Shown: piece after piece, positions 1 to 5,473 of the stretch
Position numbering within the stretch: position 1 is the first letter of the stretch
How the letters are laid out: each line of letters opens with the position of its first letter
Virus record (IMG/VR): IMGVR_UViG_3300044960_000804
Location: 1-25,851 of that record
Length of the DNA: 25,851 nucleotides
Reading direction: 5' to 3' (one strand)
From: a virus
The notes under the pieces: generated by a model
Database searches by the model: none
What the model saw: only the letters and a program-made list of their open reading frames with translations
Told to the model about the DNA's origin: nothing
Program-made: the position numbers and the translations under genes

Positions 1-151
1 CGGCGACAAGGTCTCGTGGGACGACTCCGCCAAACAGGTCAACCTCCCCGGCACCGGCCGCTATCCGATCGGCACCGCCATCGAAGCCGCCGGCAACGGC
101 GCGACCACCGTGCGTGTGCGGCTCGATGGGATTGCCACGGCCGCGGGGTGA
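1..151 (+). CDS. DUF2190 family phage capsid-associated protein, C-terminal 50 codons (partial)
   Basis: Reading from base 2 gives 50 codons ending in TGA at 149-151. The translation has the pattern of the small DUF2190 phage proteins: GDKVSWDD near the start, then YPIGTAIEAAGNGATTVRVR and LDG close to the C-terminus, typical of the beta-rich, glycine-rich end of this family. In phages with a GpA terminase and lambda-type portal this gene usually follows the major capsid gene directly and is thought to be a capsid decoration or stabilising protein. Its 5' end lies outside the window. What follows is not a tail gene but a cargo-like pair of different base composition, so the structural cluster stops abruptly here. 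The family call rests on remembered sequence pattern over a short stretch. Confidence 0.72.
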   Translation, partial: GDKVSWDDSAKQVNLPGTGRYPIGTAIEAAGNGATTVRVRLDGIATAAG

Positions 152-211
152 GTCAAAACAACCACTCGTCAAGGACGTTTGAGATAGATATCTTCGAGCG
201 TCGAGGTAGCT

Positions 212-952
212 ATGGAATACCGGTTCACCATTGCGGACAGCTTCACCCCTGAGACGCTTCCGATGGAACGGCTTGGGGATTATGTTGTCGTTCTCGCTAA
301 GCTATTGGGTGAACAGTCGAATGTTCATTTCCGAGGCATTGAAGCGGGTTCGGCGGTGCTTGTGGCCACCGTTGACCCACCCGCTCTGCCGAAGGTCCAC
401 GAACGGGTGCTTGCAGTCCGCGACGGCGGCGGCCCTAACGACGCGAGGAAGGCATACGGCGACCTGGACGAAATGCTGCGCAAAGACAATGCAACCGGTA
501 CGCTGAGCGACGGAGCCGGAGGTGTCGTCATCCCATTCCCAGGTCGCAACCGCCCGGAGCCGCTTGTTTATGGACCGTTCCGAGAGAACGGCACGATCGA
601 CGGACAACTGATCCGGGTCGGTGGCAGGGACGAGACCGTCCCGGTGCATCTTCGCGATGGCGCCATCATTCACACGGGCCTCGTATGCACGCCGGAGATC
701 GCGCGCAGGATCGCGCCGCATCTCTATGGGCCGACGCTGCGCGTCCATGGCACTGGTACCTGGTTCCGAACCGGAGCCGGCGTCTGGGAACTCCGAAGCT
801 TCAGGATCAGCGATTTCGAGGTTTTGGACGAGGCGCCACTTCTCGAAGTCGTCGGCAAGCTTCGCAAGGTGAAGGGCAGCGATTGGAGCACGGTTCCCGA
901 TCCGGTGCGCACTTTGCTGGCGGAGCGCCATGGCGATGAGGGTGCCCATTGA
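212..952 (+). CDS. Hypothetical protein, possible OB-fold-like domain, partner of the PIN protein
   Basis: A 246-residue soluble protein with no signal peptide or membrane segment. I do not recognise a named family. The N-terminal half (about 1-110) looks helical. The C-terminal half (about 118-215) alternates short beta-like stretches with glycines: VYGPFRENGTIDGQLIRVGG, VPVHLRDG, LRVHGTGTWFR, VWELRSFRISDFEVLDE. That arrangement resembles an OB-like beta barrel, which is inference from pattern only. The ATG at 212 has a weak GAGG about 8 bases upstream. The stop overlaps the TTG start of the PIN gene (TTGA at 949-952), so the two are translationally coupled and probably act together, perhaps as antitoxin or targeting partner. 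The 60-base gap before it (152-211) is AT-richer and is the likely promoter site. Confidence 0.75.
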   Translation: MEYRFTIADSFTPETLPMERLGDYVVVLAKLLGEQSNVHFRGIEAGSAVLVATVDPPALPKVHERVLAVRDGGGPNDARKAYGDLDEMLRKDNATGTLSDGAGGVVIPFPGRNRPEPLVYGPFRENGTIDGQLIRVGGRDETVPVHLRDGAIIHTGLVCTPEIARRIAPHLYGPTLRVHGTGTWFRTGAGVWELRSFRISDFEVLDEAPLLEVVGKLRKVKGSDWSTVPDPVRTLLAERHGDEGAH

Positions 953-1500
953 TCGTCGCATTCGATGCCAGCATTCTGATTTATGTCATCGACGAGCAAG
1001 CGAAGCCGCCGACCGATCCCGCGACCGGTAACCCGGTCGATCGCTGCCGGGAGCGTGTAACGCACTTTCTCGAATCCCTTCAGCAGCAGAACGCCAAGAT
1101 CGTCATTCCAACACCTGCGCTCGCTAAAGTTCTTGTGCGTGCGGCAAAGGGAGGTCCGGAGCTTCTTCGTATCCTTTCTTCAAGCAAGCACTTTCGCATT
1201 GCGCCGTTTGATGAGCGGGCCGCCGTGGAATTCGCGGCCCGCCAAGCGGAGCGCATTGCCGCCAACGAGCGAGCGCCTGCGGTGACGCGAACAAAAGCAA
1301 AATTCGACGATCAGATCGTCGCGATTGCTTCCGTCGAAAACGCCACGATCATCTATTCCGATGATGAGGACATCGCGAAGCTCGCGGAAGGGCGCTTCGA
1401 TGTCGTCAAGATCGCCACCATCCCGCTGCCGCCCGAATCCGCGCAAGGCAAATTACCGTTCGACGCCGAAGAACAGGGCAGCTCGAATACGATAGCGTAA
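949..1500 (+). CDS. PIN-domain protein (putative RNase/toxin-like), TTG start
   Basis: A 183-residue PIN-like protein. PIN domains are Mg-dependent RNases with three or four clustered acidic residues, common as VapC-type toxins. Visible acids are D6 in VAFDAS, the DD of KAKFDDQIVAIA (about 125-126), and the DDED run in IYSDDEDI (about 138-141). The second conserved acid, normally a Glu in the PTPxLxE segment, appears as Lys in IPTPALAKVL, so one metal ligand may be missing. Translation likely starts at TTG 949, overlapping the upstream stop; no ATG precedes the conserved N-terminal strand. The coupling with the upstream gene suggests a toxin-antitoxin-like or defence-related pair, although the partner is not a recognised VapB. 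The C-terminal tail after the Rossmann-like core (LPPESAQGKLPF) appears in other long PIN proteins. Confidence 0.8.
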   Translation: MIVAFDASILIYVIDEQAKPPTDPATGNPVDRCRERVTHFLESLQQQNAKIVIPTPALAKVLVRAAKGGPELLRILSSSKHFRIAPFDERAAVEFAARQAERIAANERAPAVTRTKAKFDDQIVAIASVENATIIYSDDEDIAKLAEGRFDVVKIATIPLPPESAQGKLPFDAEEQGSSNTIA

Positions 1501-1564
1501 AGCGGTAGCGAGGGCGCGCTTGCCGCCTGCGCGATCCCGGAAAGGTATCGACATACCAGCCTGA

Positions 1565-2485
1565 TCACAGACCGAGGTCGTCAAAGTAGTCGGTATCGAG
1601 CTTCTTCATCTCGACATTACGATAGACGCGAACCCCGATGCCGTATTGAACCAGGAGCCGCGTCAACTCCTCGCCATCGATGAGGACGAGGCGCTTCGGG
1701 CTGCGCTGGGCATAGGCTCGCGCCTGCGGTGCGAAGTGACTTGTGGTCACGAACACGCCTTTTGTCGCACCACGCTCATCCAGAGCACCCGCAAACTCCC
1801 TGATCTTGTCGACGCCGATCGCGTTGCCGATTGCATATCGTTTGGCTTGCAAATAGATGATGTCCAGCCCGAGCACGTCCTCGTTAATCACGCCATCAAC
1901 GCCGCCGTCGCTCGTGCGTCCGAGGTGCTTGCTCGATCCTCCCGCGCCATATCCCATCCCGAGCATGAGATCGATGATCAGTTTCTCGAAGGCAGTCGGG
2001 TGCATCGTCTGAACGCGATCCAACAGCTCTGCCCGCAATGTCACGTTCATATCGTTGAACGCGGCTTCGATGCGTTCGTCCGGCGTGCCTACGGCAGGTG
2101 TTGCGGTGGATTCGGCCGAAGGTTCGCCCTCGATATCCTCTGATGCCTTCGTCCGAAACTGGTCGAACCCATCGAACTGCGAGAGGAAATTGATATCGAT
2201 CCGGGCCGGGGGCTTGGCCAGGACTTCTCTTCCCTTTTCGGTTATGGCGAAGACGCCGCGCCGCGGGCGACTGAGGAGCCCGGCCTTGACGAGATAGGTC
2301 ACTGCCCAATGCACGCGGTTGGCGATCTTCGCCTGCCGACCGCTCGGAAGAAGCTCGGCTCGTTCGTCGGGCGTCAGGTGAAACTCGTCGGAAATGCGAT
2401 CAACCGCATCAGAGGCGCGCACTTCGCCACCATTAGCGAGGCGCAAGACCGGAAGCATCACTGTCTGGAAATCTGGGACCGGCAT
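1565..2485 (-). CDS. mrr: Mrr-type restriction endonuclease
   Basis: A 306-residue protein with the two-domain layout of Mrr. An N-terminal winged-helix domain (about 1-95; VHWAVTYLVKAGLLSRPRRG and FAITEKGREVL) is followed by a variable acidic linker and a C-terminal PD-(D/E)xK nuclease domain (about 160-290). Catalytic motif elements visible are FEKLIIDLMLGMGYG, SDGGVDGVI and IIYLQAKRY, where the D and QxK occupy the nuclease active site. Mrr proteins are type IV enzymes that cut modified DNA, and length and architecture match E. coli Mrr. The gene points leftward, converging on the PIN gene with about 64 bases between. It lies just outside the tRNA attachment remnant, so it is either host DNA or the terminal cargo gene of a neighbouring or tandem element. 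It is probably a defence gene against phages with modified DNA. Confidence 0.92.
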   Translation of the reverse strand: MPVPDFQTVMLPVLRLANGGEVRASDAVDRISDEFHLTPDERAELLPSGRQAKIANRVHWAVTYLVKAGLLSRPRRGVFAITEKGREVLAKPPARIDINFLSQFDGFDQFRTKASEDIEGEPSAESTATPAVGTPDERIEAAFNDMNVTLRAELLDRVQTMHPTAFEKLIIDLMLGMGYGAGGSSKHLGRTSDGGVDGVINEDVLGLDIIYLQAKRYAIGNAIGVDKIREFAGALDERGATKGVFVTTSHFAPQARAYAQRSPKRLVLIDGEELTRLLVQYGIGVRVYRNVEMKKLDTDYFDDLGL

Positions 2486-2584
2486 GGCGCGAAGGGAATC
2501 GTTTGGACCAGCGGCAATATTCGCACCATGTGCCGGCTGGCACTACCGCTGCATGCCAGCGAGCGCCAGTGACCGCCATGGATT

Positions 2585-2606
2585 TTGTTGACTCGTTGTT
2601 GACTCG
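2585..2606. repeat. Perfect 11-bp tandem duplication
   Basis: The unit TTGTTGACTCG occurs at 2585-2595 and again at 2596-2606 without a gap, and a further TTGAC lies about 8 bases downstream. It sits between the start of mrr and the tRNA terminator. Function is unknown: it may be a protein-binding site for recombination at the adjacent attachment site, or just a local slippage product. Confidence 0.6.
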
Positions 2607-2639
2607 ACCGCCCTTGACGCGAGGAGCCCAAAAGCAAAC

Positions 2640-2666
2640 GCCCGCTAAGCCTTTGACTTAGCGGGC
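2640..2666 (-). terminator. Rho-independent terminator of the initiator tRNA
   Basis: Perfect 10-bp inverted repeat: GCCCGCTAAG at 2640-2649 pairs with CTTAGCGGGC at 2657-2666 around a 7-base loop. Read leftward, the hairpin is followed by the T-rich stretch GTTTGCTTTT. It lies 5 bases beyond the tRNA CCA end, so it is the natural terminator of the tRNA reading leftward. Confidence 0.85.
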
Positions 2667-2671
2667 TGATT

Positions 2672-2716
2672 TGGTTGCGGGGGTAGGATTTGAACCTACG
2701 ACCTTCAGGTTATGAG
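2672..2716 (-). other. Attachment site: 45-nt 3' remnant of initiator tRNA-fMet
   Basis: Read on the minus strand this is the last 45 nt of a tRNA: the CAT anticodon with loop bases CTCATAA, the 3' side of the anticodon stem (CCTGA), the variable loop, a perfect T arm (TTCAAAT loop) and an acceptor 3' strand ending CCCCGCA-A-CCA. The A at position 72 predicts the C1:A72 mismatch of bacterial initiator tRNA. Identity to a tRNA stops just after the anticodon (TATGAG at 2711-2716 on the plus strand) and no 5' half follows, so this is not a working gene. Such remnants mark one end of an element integrated into the tRNA 3' half; the restored full tRNA should be at the other end, outside the window. 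The integrase nearby supports this. Confidence 0.88.
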
Positions 2717-2720
2717 CGGC

Positions 2721-2735
2721 GAACAAACACAGAAC
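2721..2735 (-). promoter_or_regulatory. Candidate LexA (SOS) box beside the att core
   Basis: GAACAAACACAGAAC is GAAC-N7-GAAC, the reverse complement of the alphaproteobacterial LexA operator GTTC-N7-GTTC. It begins 4 bases from the tRNA remnant and about 320 bases upstream of the integrase start. About 0.8 such 8-base matches are expected by chance in a window this size, so position is the main support. It may control the integrase, or, in a circular or tandem form, the leftward mrr gene. Confidence 0.5.
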
Positions 2736-2939
2736 GCGAGACCAGAGAAATCAGGCGGTTAGGCCGTAATGCATTGAACTGATTGAATCTCATTGCCGCA
2801 TTCGGCCGCGTTCAGCGGCATCGGACCGCATTCGCCGGATGACGACTCCGTTACGCCAGCGGACGTATTGCGGAGTTGAAAATCACGATCCGTCCGCCGG
2901 GCGCTCAACCGATCTCGTAGTCGTGCATCGAGGCGTCTC

Positions 2940-2979
2940 TTTGCGCCCCTTTCCGCCCCTTTCCGCCCCTCTCCGCCTC
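2940..2979 (+). repeat. Four tandem 10-bp repeats upstream of the integrase
   Basis: Consecutive 10-bp units TTTGCGCCCC, TTTCCGCCCC, TTTCCGCCCC and TCTCCGCCTC occupy 2940-2979, one helical turn apart and on one face of the DNA. They end about 60 bases before the integrase ATG. The same unit recurs as a three-copy array at 9789-9818 before the replication operon, so both are likely operators for one regulator encoded by the element. Confidence 0.7.
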
Positions 2980-3041
2980 TGCGCCACCGCTTGGAAAAGA
3001 GCATCTTGCCTGCCGCGAAGGCTCAACGCTCAGTGACAGGC

Positions 3042-4277
3042 ATGAAGCAACATCTGACCGAGCGCGCCGTAAAGGCGATGGTGCCGGCAATCGACCGCGA
3101 CGTGCTCGTCTATGACGACGAGGTCACGGGTTTCGGCGTCTTCATCCTTCGCTCCGGGAAGCGCGGCTTCTTTCTCCGCTATCGCATCGCCGGCCGCGAG
3201 CGCCGCTTCACGATCGGCGCCTGGCCCACCTGGTCGGTCACCGCCGCGCGCGAAGAGGCGAAGCGGCTCAAGCGCGAAGTCGATGCCGGCAACGATCCGC
3301 TCGGCAAGCGCATCGAGCAACGCCATGCGCCGACCATGTCCGATCTGATCGATCGCTACCTCAAGGAGCACGCAGTCAATCTCGCGCCGCGGAGCTTCAG
3401 CGATCGGACTTCGCTTCTGCGCAAGCTAGTCGAGCCGGAATGGGGCGCCCGCAAGGTCGCGGAGATTACGCCGGAGGATGTCGATCGGCTGCTCGCCAAG
3501 ATCGCCAAGGGCCGACCCCGGCCGCGTAAGCATCCGCCGAAGGCTAATCCGCGGCGGCCGGCGATGAAGGGGCCGTTCAAGCCGACGCCGATCCGGGCGA
3601 ACCGCGTCGGCGAGATCCTGCGCAAGATGTTCAACCTCGCGATCCGCTGGCAGATGCGGCCGGACAATCCGGTCGTCGGCTTCTCGCGCTATCCCGAAAT
3701 CCCGCGCGATCGGTTTCTTTCCGCCAACGAAATTAAGCGCCTTGCCGACGTGCTCGCCGACCATCCGAACCGCCGCTGCGCGAATGTCATTCGCCTGATC
3801 CTCTTGACCGGCGCGCGGCGAGGCGAGGCGATGAACGCGCGCTGGGAGCAGTTCGATCTTGAGAACGGGATCTGGACCAAGCCCGCGGCCACCACAAAGC
3901 AACGCCGGCTCCATCGGGCGCCGCTTTCGCGGGCCGCGGTTGAACTCCTTCGCACGATCCGCCCAAGCGTGCCTGCAGATTGCCCGTGGGTCTTTCCCGG
4001 CGAGATCAAGGGGAACCCGTTGCGCGAAATGCAGACCTTCTGGGAAGGCGTGCGGGCGAAGGCGAAGCTCGGCGATGCCCGCATTCACGATCTGCGCCAT
4101 ACCTTCGCCTCGCTCCTCGTTTCGGGCGGCATGACGCTGCCGATGGTCGGCTGGCTGCTTGGCCACACACAAGCGCAAACCACGCTTCGCTACGCCCATC
4201 TTTATGACGATCCGCTGAGGGCCGGCCTTGATGAGGTGGGGGAAGCGCTGCGTCCCAAGCTGCGTCTTACCTCCTGA
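3042..4277 (+). CDS. int: Site-specific tyrosine recombinase (integrase), DUF4102 N-terminal type
   Basis: Phage/island integrase of about 411 residues from ATG 3042; an in-frame TTG at 2991 would add 17 residues, but MKQHLTERAVKAM is the usual start of the family. Domains in order: an N-terminal arm-binding DUF4102-like domain (about 1-90, with YDDEVTGFGVFILRSGKRGF and RRFTIGAWP), a SAM-like core-binding domain (about 95-205) and a C-terminal catalytic domain. Catalytic residues seen are Arg in TGARRGEAMNARW, His-Arg in IHDLRHTFAS, His in WLLGHTQ and the nucleophile Tyr in TTLRYAHL. It integrates and excises the element at the tRNA-fMet 3' end, whose remnant lies 325 bases upstream. A proline- and lysine-rich insert (about residues 153-180) lies in the core-binding domain. 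Expression may respond to the LexA box and 10-bp repeats upstream. Confidence 0.96.
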   Translation: MKQHLTERAVKAMVPAIDRDVLVYDDEVTGFGVFILRSGKRGFFLRYRIAGRERRFTIGAWPTWSVTAAREEAKRLKREVDAGNDPLGKRIEQRHAPTMSDLIDRYLKEHAVNLAPRSFSDRTSLLRKLVEPEWGARKVAEITPEDVDRLLAKIAKGRPRPRKHPPKANPRRPAMKGPFKPTPIRANRVGEILRKMFNLAIRWQMRPDNPVVGFSRYPEIPRDRFLSANEIKRLADVLADHPNRRCANVIRLILLTGARRGEAMNARWEQFDLENGIWTKPAATTKQRRLHRAPLSRAAVELLRTIRPSVPADCPWVFPGEIKGNPLREMQTFWEGVRAKAKLGDARIHDLRHTFASLLVSGGMTLPMVGWLLGHTQAQTTLRYAHLYDDPLRAGLDEVGEALRPKLRLTS

Positions 4278-4435
4278 AATGGATCAATTCCGTACCTCGT
4301 TTGTTCGATTTTGTGCTACTGAAGCGATCCGATCCTCGCGGTGGCCTAGGTTTTCATCAGACGCTCGTCGCGTCGGTAGCTCCATGTTAACCTCACATTA
4401 GAGGTCCTGCTTCGATCAAGGAGCGGGGTGCGAAA
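4278..4435 (+). promoter_or_regulatory. Intergenic promoter region before ietA
   Basis: A 158-base AT-richer gap between the integrase stop and the ATPase gene, with no gene visible. It probably holds the promoter of the ietAS pair. A purine-rich AAGGAGCGGGG about 12 bases before the ATG at 4436 can serve as ribosome-binding site. I see no clear operator. Confidence 0.45.
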
Positions 4436-5473
4436 ATGGCTAGAAGCGATCTCCTTGTTTCTCTTGTGCGCGCCGGTGCGACCGGAGACCGATCGATGCT
4501 TGCATCGACCGTCGAAGCCATTGTGGCCGAGGAGAAGTCACGAAGCCACCACATCTTGGCGAACCGTCTCCAGCAGGCGTTGCAAGCTGTACCGGTAACA
4601 ACCTCAAGCGAAGTCCGCCGACCGCACAGCGGGGGGCGAGACTTCGTGTTGGAAATTGAGCCACGGGTCAGACTTGAGGACTTGATTCTCACTCTTCCAG
4701 CGGAGCGCCTAAGCCAGCAGCTGATTGAAGAGCAGAACCGCGCAGACCTCCTTCGGGCCCAAGGGATGCAACCCCGTAACCGAGTCTTGCTCTCGGGCCC
4801 GCCTGGGAACGGGAAGACGTCGCTAGCCGAAGCCATCGCGGAGGCTGTGGCCCTACCGTTTTTGATTGTCCGATATGACGCTTTGGTTGGGGCCTATCTG
4901 GGCGAGACTAATGCTCGATTGGCGCGGCTGTTCGAGTACGCGCGTGCGACACCGTGCGTCCTCTTTTTCGATGAATTTGATGCGGTCGGCAAAGAGCGCG
5001 GTGATGTGCATGAGACCGGTGAGATAAAGCGCGTTGTATCATTTCTGCTGATGCAAATCGACCACTTGCCCAGCTACGTAATTGCCATCGCAGCCACGAA
5101 CCATGCCGAACTGTTGGACAGGGCCGTGTGGCGCCGGTTCCAGCTTCGAATTGAGATGCCAGCGCCCGATTCTGCCCGTCGAGCCGTTCTGGTCTCTCGC
5201 TTTTTCTCAGTCTGGCGCGAGGACGTTGGCCTCAGCCCGCAGGAGTTGGCCGACCGGCTGGGGATGGTGAGCTTTGCCGAAGTGTACGAGTTCTGCCAAA
5301 ACGTGCGCAGACGACATATTCTCGGGCAAGGCGGTGAGTCGCTGAAGCGAATCGTCGCTGAAGAACTCGAACTATGGGCGTCGCGAGTGACGCCATCGGC
5401 AAATGGCGACTCCTTCGGAATACGCTCTACTCCGGCTCGATCAGCCAAGAATCGGCGGCCGAAAGACTCGTAG
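4436..5473 (+). CDS. ietA: AAA+ ATPase of an IetAS-type system
   Basis: A 345-residue ATPase. Walker A is GPPGNGKTS at about 121-129, Walker B is CVLFFDE at about 174-180, sensor 1 is the Asn of AATNH near 222, and a likely arginine finger is WRR at about 232-234. The N-terminal 100 residues look helical and probably bind the partner; a small helical lid follows the core. It overlaps the subtilisin-like protease gene by 71 bases, and ATPase plus subtilase is the signature of IetAS. That pair was first described as a stability and incompatibility system of the Ti plasmid pTiC58, with the ATPase as antitoxin and the protease as toxin, and homologues are now counted among anti-phage systems. The basic C-terminal tail (after about 320) is encoded by the overlap. 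Lower GC than the flanks suggests separate acquisition. Confidence 0.88.
   Translation: MARSDLLVSLVRAGATGDRSMLASTVEAIVAEEKSRSHHILANRLQQALQAVPVTTSSEVRRPHSGGRDFVLEIEPRVRLEDLILTLPAERLSQQLIEEQNRADLLRAQGMQPRNRVLLSGPPGNGKTSLAEAIAEAVALPFLIVRYDALVGAYLGETNARLARLFEYARATPCVLFFDEFDAVGKERGDVHETGEIKRVVSFLLMQIDHLPSYVIAIAATNHAELLDRAVWRRFQLRIEMPAPDSARRAVLVSRFFSVWREDVGLSPQELADRLGMVSFAEVYEFCQNVRRRHILGQGGESLKRIVAEELELWASRVTPSANGDSFGIRSTPARSAKNRRPKDS

Larger units (their letters stand above)
2717..3041. promoter_or_regulatory. Integrase leader and att arm region
   Basis: No convincing gene lies in these 325 bases. The region holds a LexA-box match at its left end, two near-identical copies of a CCGCATTCG motif at 2796-2804 and 2826-2834 that could be integrase arm sites, and the tandem 10-bp repeats at 2940-2979. 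Position between the attachment core and the recombinase gene fits the integrase promoter and arm-type binding region. Short reading frames here lack family resemblance. Confidence 0.55.

Noticed and set aside
2672-2716. Possible intact tRNA gene
   Set aside because: Only the 3' half from the anticodon is present; no D arm or 5' acceptor strand follows.
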